Assembly: GCA_029259935.1 (NCBI GenBank)
Contig: JAJDEH010000218.1
Location: forward strand, 1-37,430
Origin: Planctomycetota bacterium
Lineage (GTDB): Bacteria > Planctomycetota > Planctomycetia > Pirellulales > Pirellulaceae
Reading direction: 5' to 3'
DNA: 37,430 bases
Each line of letters opens with the position of its first letter. The stretch's first letter is position 1. Under the pieces are notes generated by a model that was given only the letters and a program-made list of their open reading frames with translations, made no database searches and was not told the DNA's origin. Positions 32,914 through 37,430 of the stretch are shown here, piece after piece. A program made the translations under genes and the position numbers.

Positions 32914-35900
32914 TCACTCCGGCTTCGCCGTGCCGAAACAATAGACGACGCCTCGATCCGACGCGATGACCATGATGTGACCGGCAATCGCGGGCGAGCC
33001 GATGAATCTGCCTGCCGCTTCGAATTCGAACACCTTCTCAAACGTTCGAATGTCGAGGCCGTAGATTCGTCCGTCGTTCGCGCCAAAGAAGACCCGCCTG
33101 CCAGCAATTACCGGCGATGAATCGATACCCGCCTTGGCCAAAAATTCGCGGACAACTTCACCGGTCGACGTGTCCACGGCGTAGAACTTTTTGCCGCGAC
33201 TGCCGATGAAGGCCAGGTTGCCGATCACGGCCGCCGAACTGCGTAGGCTCTTCTCTTTCCCGTCCAGTTCCGACTGCCAAGCAACCTTCGATTCCGCCAA
33301 GTCAATCGCAAACATCATTCCCGACTCGTTGCCCACGTACAGACGGCTATTCACGACCGCCGGAGTTCCCATCGTCGGTGCTTTCAGGTCGACACGGCCA
33401 ATGCCCTGGCCGTTATTCAAGTCGACCAGGTGAAGCTGGCTATCGCAGCCGGCGACGCAAACCAGGTTGCCGGTAATCATGGGGGTTGAACGAATCTGGT
33501 CGCCGGTGGAATACTGCCAGCGGACTTTGCCCGACTTGGCATCCAAGCAAAATAAGGTTCCCGTAGCGCTGCCGACGAGTACCCTGTCGCCAAATACATT
33601 GGCTCCCGCCTTAATCTCCCCGTCGGTTTGAACTTTCCAAAGCAGCTCACCGGTGGCGGCCTTTAAACAGTAAATAAACCCGTCCGTGTCGCCAACATAC
33701 ACGCGGCCGTCGCGGACGGCGGGCGACCCTTCAAATGAACTTTTCGTTTCCATTCGCCATTGGGGTACTCCCGTTGACTTGTTCAGCGCGGTCACTCGCC
33801 CGTCCAAGTCGCAGACGATGATCTTGTCGCCAACGATGACGGGAGTCGATTCGATGCCGTTCGCTCCAGAATCAGTTTTCCAGAGAACCCGCGGATGTTT
33901 CGGCAACTCGCCGGCCGCGACTCCTTGGTTTTGCGAACCACCGCGAAAAGACGGCCAAGCAGCGGTCGTGGACGGTTTCCTAGTACCGCCGCGGGCCGTC
34001 TTCATCTCCTTGTCGGCCGCCGCTTTTTCCGTGGCGCCGTTTGTTGACTTCACTGCGAACAGCTTTCCTTGCGTGGCCAAATAAAGGACATTCCCCGCGG
34101 AAACTGGAGTGCCGTACATCGCGGTGTCCAGCGAGACTTCACCCAGCAACGTCTTCTTCTTGGAAAGTTTGAAGACCGCCACTTCGCCATCTTCATCACC
34201 CACGTAGACCTTGCCGTCGACGACCAATGGGGACCCCGTTCCGCTGGCGAAAAGATCGTGTGTCCAATGGACCTGTCCCGTTTTCGCGTCCACGCAGTGG
34301 AACAGGCCGCTAGTGTCACTGATATAAAGCAGATCATTGCTAATGGCGACGCTCGACCAAGCGCGATGCATCGTTTCCTCAAACCCAATCGTTCCATCCA
34401 TATCTTGGTCCGCCTTGTCGTAGTGCCACACGACGCCCGAGTTCGGATTTTTGCGAGTGAAATCCCCCTTGTCAGGCTCACAAGCTTGCAAGCGTTTGTG
34501 TGGAATGAGCGTCTTGGGATCGCTCTCGTTGAACACCAGCTCGCCGCTGATGTCACCACGTTTGGTTGGATCGACGCACCACAAATGCCCGTTGCCTTCG
34601 CCGTGCTCGATGTCTTGTCCCATCGCCACGTACACCAAGCCATCGTAGATGACGGGCGTTGCCACGATGTTGTTGCGAGTTCCGCGTCCTCCCAAAATCC
34701 ACTTCGATGTTTTCGGATTGCCATCGAACCACCACAGCAAATTCGTCCGCCCCTTCTTGATGTCCCGCACATCGAAGCTGTACAGGTAGCCGTCGCCGCC
34801 GGCAAAGATCGCTTGGGGAACGCCGTCAAGGACGCCGTAGGCGGGCGACGACCATTGACCGTGCAAAATGTTTTCGCCAGGCGAATCGTCCTGCCACAGC
34901 AACTTTCCCGAGTCGCGATGAAGGGCGATGAAACTGGGCGCATCCGGCGCGTCCAAATTCAAGTGGCTCTCATTGACTCCATTGGAAGTCCCCAGCAACA
35001 GCACGTCGCCCGCGCAAGTAATGGAACTGCAGGATTGATTGTGAGGCCGCACGCCCAGCACGTTCAGCATGTCGAACTTCCAAACAACGTCGGCTTCGTC
35101 GTCGGCGTCGCTGGCTTCGTTCTTGACAGGCCCGTCGTTCTCGCCGTCCCGAAAGCCCTGCGTGTCCAGGCAGATTACTTCGCAACGGTTCGTGACCACC
35201 CACAGGCGATCGCCAGAAACATAGGGCACGCTGCATAAGCCCAAACCGGGCCAATCATGAATGCGGCCGGTGGGTAGTTTTTCACTGGAGTATTGCCATA
35301 GAAATTCGCCCGTCGTTTGATCAAAACAGAGCAAACAGGCCAGGTCGACATGCGCTGGGAAACGCTTGAGGTAGGCGGACTGATTGTTAGTTCCAATGAA
35401 GACCTTGCCGCCCGCCACGACTGGAGAATTGTAAGTTGCCGACCCAAGATTCGCTTTCCAGCGGATGTTCTGACCCGTCTTGAAGTCCCATTGGCTGGGG
35501 ATGTCCTCGCCCTCGGCGACGTTGTTGCGATGTGGCGTGTGTCCCCATTGCGGATGTTCACCCGGTTTGGGATTCTGGGGTGCCGCCACCGGATCGCCGG
35601 TCGCTTCACCGGTTCGTGGTTCTCCATTCGCCGAACGTCTTGATTCAAAAATCAGCCCGCCGCCCGGCAACAGGACGGCCGCCGCCATGATCAGAATGCC
35701 CCAACACCAAATAGGCGTGCGCGGCCGAAACGAATTTTCTCGACGCATAATGTGTTCGATGCGGCGGGTGGTGATTTCCACGGTGCGCATTCCGGGCACC
35801 GCGAACAGGGGCTGAAGCTGGCGTTTCTGCCGTAACACGTCGATCAATGTTTGGGCATAAACATGCGGTTCGCAATCTAGCAAGGCGATGGCTTCTTCGT

Positions 35901-36756
35901 CGCAACAGCGTTCTCGTTCGCGCGAAGCTTGACGATTGGCCCACCAGACGAGCGGATGGAACCACCACAACACTTGAGCCACCAGTTGCAGAAGCCCGAT
36001 GCGTGTGTCGCCACGGCGAAAGTGAATCAACTCGTGTGCCAGGATCGGTTCGATTTGCTTCAGCGAACATGAATTGACGATCGCCGACGGCAGTAACACC
36101 GTGGGGCGTAGCAAGCCAATCACGGCCGGACCCAACGGCTTTTCAGTTACGAGCGTGTTCACGCGACCGCGAATCCCCGTTTTTTTGGCCATGCGCTGAG
36201 CAGCCAAGTCCAAGTCCGCATCGGCGGCACGGCAATACCGGCGCATGACGATCGAGCAGGCCACGCGTTTGATGACCGCCACCGATAACCCGACGCCTAC
36301 GCCCGTGGCCCAAACGGCGAACAGTATCCAGGTCCAGCCAAATGGTTGCTTAGGCGCTGATGGCGGTGCAGATGTGGCGGGCAATGGCGTGGCGGTTTTC
36401 GGGGCACTTGTTTTTCGCTTCGTGCGAGTGGGAGTGCTTTCCAACGGCTCGCCGACGTCGCTGTCCAAAATGGGCGAGGTATCCGCGAGTACCACGGTTC
36501 CTTCCGTCACCGCCTCGGAAACTGTTGAGCGGTGGATGAACTCGGCCTGAGCCCAACTGAACACTCCAGTGGGGCTGGTAACGATGGGTGGCGTCAAGCA
36601 CTTCACGACGACCAGCATCCACAGCAGATATGCCAAGTGCGGCCGGTGGCGACAACCGAGCCTCACGGCAACCGCCACTAGGGAGGCCACGATCGTGACC
36701 TGCCAGATGTGCGTCCAACCCAAGGGTCCAATCAGATCCGTATTTATATTCATCAT
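32914..36756 (-). CDS. BlaR1-like M56 metalloprotease membrane sensor fused to two PQQ-like beta-propeller blocks
   Basis: This encodes 1280 residues. Membrane helices lie at about 16-33, 40-60, 139-162 and 346-370. Between the last two is the cytoplasmic M56 protease domain with zinc motif H241-E-L-I-H245 and downstream RERERCCDEE (279-288) carrying the expected third acidic ligand. After the last helix, where BlaR1/MecR1 carry a penicillin-binding sensor, this protein instead has two runs of PQQ/BamB-like propeller blades (about 405-860 and 890-1280; e.g. VYVGDTDGFIYCLKAATGE) joined by a basic Ser/Thr linker. The start overlaps the BlaI-type stop codon by 4 bases (ATGA). By analogy, an outside signal sensed by the propellers would trigger cleavage of the repressor; the ligand is unknown. 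Confidence 0.92.
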   Translation of the reverse strand: MMNINTDLIGPLGWTHIWQVTIVASLVAVAVRLGCRHRPHLAYLLWMLVVVKCLTPPIVTSPTGVFSWAQAEFIHRSTVSEAVTEGTVVLADTSPILDSDVGEPLESTPTRTKRKTSAPKTATPLPATSAPPSAPKQPFGWTWILFAVWATGVGVGLSVAVIKRVACSIVMRRYCRAADADLDLAAQRMAKKTGIRGRVNTLVTEKPLGPAVIGLLRPTVLLPSAIVNSCSLKQIEPILAHELIHFRRGDTRIGLLQLVAQVLWWFHPLVWWANRQASRERERCCDEEAIALLDCEPHVYAQTLIDVLRQKRQLQPLFAVPGMRTVEITTRRIEHIMRRENSFRPRTPIWCWGILIMAAAVLLPGGGLIFESRRSANGEPRTGEATGDPVAAPQNPKPGEHPQWGHTPHRNNVAEGEDIPSQWDFKTGQNIRWKANLGSATYNSPVVAGGKVFIGTNNQSAYLKRFPAHVDLACLLCFDQTTGEFLWQYSSEKLPTGRIHDWPGLGLCSVPYVSGDRLWVVTNRCEVICLDTQGFRDGENDGPVKNEASDADDEADVVWKFDMLNVLGVRPHNQSCSSITCAGDVLLLGTSNGVNESHLNLDAPDAPSFIALHRDSGKLLWQDDSPGENILHGQWSSPAYGVLDGVPQAIFAGGDGYLYSFDVRDIKKGRTNLLWWFDGNPKTSKWILGGRGTRNNIVATPVIYDGLVYVAMGQDIEHGEGNGHLWCVDPTKRGDISGELVFNESDPKTLIPHKRLQACEPDKGDFTRKNPNSGVVWHYDKADQDMDGTIGFEETMHRAWSSVAISNDLLYISDTSGLFHCVDAKTGQVHWTHDLFASGTGSPLVVDGKVYVGDEDGEVAVFKLSKKKTLLGEVSLDTAMYGTPVSAGNVLYLATQGKLFAVKSTNGATEKAAADKEMKTARGGTRKPSTTAAWPSFRGGSQNQGVAAGELPKHPRVLWKTDSGANGIESTPVIVGDKIIVCDLDGRVTALNKSTGVPQWRMETKSSFEGSPAVRDGRVYVGDTDGFIYCLKAATGELLWKVQTDGEIKAGANVFGDRVLVGSATGTLFCLDAKSGKVRWQYSTGDQIRSTPMITGNLVCVAGCDSQLHLVDLNNGQGIGRVDLKAPTMGTPAVVNSRLYVGNESGMMFAIDLAESKVAWQSELDGKEKSLRSSAAVIGNLAFIGSRGKKFYAVDTSTGEVVREFLAKAGIDSSPVIAGRRVFFGANDGRIYGLDIRTFEKVFEFEAAGRFIGSPAIAGHIMVIASDRGVVYCFGTAKPE

Positions 36757-37151
36757 TTGCCACCCTTCCGCTTGGTTCGTTTGAGTTGGTCCAACGTCCT
36801 TTGCAGCTCATCTATTTCGTCACTGGATAAGCCGCGATCGTGTATCAAGTGTTGAAGCAATGGGAATGCCTCGCCGTCGAACACTCGATCAACGAAGTCC
36901 TCCAGCACTTCGCTGACAACGCTGTTGGGCTTCACCGCGGCGCGGTACACGTTGCTGCGTCCTTCGCGCCGTTTTTCCAAGTAGGCTTTGGCTTCGAGGC
37001 GGCGGAGGTAGGTTTGCACCGTCCAAAAATCGAGTTCCCGGTCGGCCGGCAAGCGCTCCAAGACTTGACGCACCGTCGCTTCGCCTAATTCCCAGACGAT
37101 ACGCAGGATTTCCAATTCAGACTTCGGCAACGCTGGCCTGTTTTTTCCCAT
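36753..37151 (-). CDS. BlaI/MecI/CopY-family transcriptional repressor
   Basis: This encodes 132 residues from the ATG at 37151; a GTG at 37166 is in frame but overlaps the ribosome site GGGAG (37173-37177 on this strand), so the ATG is preferred. The winged-helix domain spans about 5-80 (KSELEILRIVWELGEATVRQVLERL, LDFWTVQTYLRRLEAKAYL), followed by a dimerisation tail ending in a Lys-rich KRTKRKGGK. This is the normal size of BlaI/MecI (about 125 residues). Such proteins bind palindromic operators as dimers and are inactivated by proteolysis triggered by the BlaR1-type partner. Here the partner gene follows directly with a 4-base overlap, and two palindromes sit in the promoter just upstream, so autorepression is likely. 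Confidence 0.95.
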   Translation of the reverse strand: MGKNRPALPKSELEILRIVWELGEATVRQVLERLPADRELDFWTVQTYLRRLEAKAYLEKRREGRSNVYRAAVKPNSVVSEVLEDFVDRVFDGEAFPLLQHLIHDRGLSSDEIDELQRTLDQLKRTKRKGGK

Positions 37152-37188
37152 CGTGATAACTCCCACGAAAAGCGGGCTTCCTCAATAC

Positions 37189-37204
37189 ACGTTCATTTGA
37201 ACGT
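37189..37204 (-). promoter_or_regulatory. Operator 2 of the BlaI-type operon
   Basis: ACGTTCA-TT-TGAACGT is a perfect palindrome with a 2-base centre. It lies over the predicted transcription start of the operon, 23 bases (centre to centre) from operator 1. The arm sequence differs from the classical BlaI/MecI operator core TACA-N2-TGTA. Confidence 0.85.
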
Positions 37205-37205
37205 C

Positions 37206-37233
37206 ATATTAACGTTCATTTGAACGTTGTCAA
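37206..37233 (-). promoter_or_regulatory. Sigma-70-type promoter of the BlaI-type operon
   Basis: On the minus strand the -35 TTGACA (37233-37228) and the -10 TAATAT (37211-37206) are separated by 16 bases. The predicted start is near 37199, about 48 bases before the ATG at 37151. The -35 matches consensus exactly and the -10 in five of six positions. Confidence 0.85.
37211..37228 (-). promoter_or_regulatory. Operator 1 of the BlaI-type operon, inside the promoter spacer
   Basis: AACGTTCA-TT-TGAACGTT is a perfect 18-bp palindrome that fills the whole spacer between -35 and -10 and touches both elements. A repressor bound here would block RNA polymerase directly. Confidence 0.87.
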
Positions 37234-37351
37234 GCGAATTCTAGACGGCGGCGAAAAAAACTTCGCCGCTAGTAGATTTCGCCGCTAAATAAATCAATGC
37301 CCCGCTTAACTGCTGGTTTTTGGTCTAGCGTGGATTTTCGATTGTAGCGAC

Positions 37352-37379
37352 ACTCCTTTCGCCTATCACGGAAAGGAGT
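37352..37379 (+). promoter_or_regulatory. Hairpin that encloses the ribosome binding site of the right-edge gene
   Basis: ACTCCTTTC (37352-37360) pairs perfectly with GAAAGGAGT (37371-37379), with a 10-nt loop. The Shine-Dalgarno AAGGAG (37373-37378), 6 bases before the ATG at 37385, lies in the right arm, so folding would hide it. This could control translation, or it could be a coincidental inverted repeat. Confidence 0.6.
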
Positions 37380-37384
37380 CCGAG

Positions 37385-37430
37385 ATGTCGCGACTGCAAG
37401 TACACCAGTCAAAGGTTCGGGAACTTGTTT
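37385..37430 (+). CDS. Start of a gene cut by the right window edge
   Basis: A strong Shine-Dalgarno (AAGGAG) 6 bases upstream of the ATG at 37385 begins an open frame that encodes MSRLQVHQSKVRELV and runs off the end. Fifteen residues are too few to identify a family. Divergent from the BlaI-type operon; the two share the 230-bp region 37152-37384, so repression by the BlaI-type protein could reach this gene. Confidence 0.6.
   Translation, partial: MSRLQVHQSKVRELV

Noticed and set aside
34069..35238. 389-codon open frame on the plus strand inside the propeller sensor gene
   Set aside because: Shadow of a GC-rich gene; the minus-strand frame shows repeated beta-propeller blades, and this one has no recognisable pattern.
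1..37430. Search for CRISPR arrays, rRNA, tRNA and complete insertion sequences
   Set aside because: No regularly spaced repeats, tRNA cloverleaf signature, rRNA sequence or transposase was recognised by eye; a dedicated RNA search was not possible.

Overview
The window reads as chromosomal DNA from a planctomycete, most likely of the Pirellulales (Pirellula / Rhodopirellula / Blastopirellula type). This rests on the protein families, not on a database match: a ThuA-NPCBM-PVC-type membrane-bound dehydrogenase fusion, a separate PVC-type haem-binding HEAT protein, a DUF1501 protein, a DUF3500 protein, a very large Hanks-type kinase with TPRs, a BlaI/BlaR1-like pair whose sensor carries PQQ-like beta-propellers, and several very large exported proteins. 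Genes are mostly single transcription units with loose spacing. No rRNA, tRNA, CRISPR array or intact insertion sequence was seen.

Left part (1-7650): an SDR oxidoreductase, a convergent FHA-domain protein, the ThuA/NPCBM/dehydrogenase protein (starts at 2080, ends without a haem domain), a second SDR and an exported protein of unknown role. Middle (7930-17610): an exported D-aminoacylase-like amidohydrolase fused to a serine beta-lactamase-fold hydrolase, a 1266-residue membrane Ser/Thr kinase with an N-terminal zinc-finger-like motif, a DUF1501 protein and a convergent enolase-superfamily enzyme. Then (17700-22730): an orphan NarL-type response regulator, a VKOR-thioredoxin disulfide-forming fusion followed by a tiny overlapping reading frame and a small membrane protein, 5-formyltetrahydrofolate cyclo-ligase, and a c-type cytochrome/HEAT protein that looks like the missing C-terminal half of the dehydrogenase at 2080.

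Accessory zone (22730-27030): a broken TPR-like frame, a GmrSD-like DUF262/DUF1524 restriction-type gene of visibly lower GC, and gene debris, including a 144-bp remnant made of two separated pieces of the 2080 dehydrogenase gene joined in frame. Repeats and hairpins cluster here.

Right part (27030-37430): a TAT-exported DUF3500 protein with a strong terminator, a TPR/DUF6930-like protein, a Gly/Pro-rich lipoprotein with 87-bp repeats, and a BlaI-BlaR1 type operon on the minus strand. That operon has a near-consensus promoter (TTGACA, 16 bp, TAATAT) whose spacer is itself a palindrome, with a second copy of the palindrome over the predicted transcription start. Its sensor replaces the usual penicillin-binding domain by two beta-propeller blocks. 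At the right edge a new gene begins whose ribosome binding site lies inside a perfect 9-bp hairpin.

The most notable points are the BlaI-type operon with its twin operators and propeller sensor, the split dehydrogenase with its degraded second copy next to a defence-type gene, and the amidohydrolase-beta-lactamase fusion that lacks the expected HxH metal motif.
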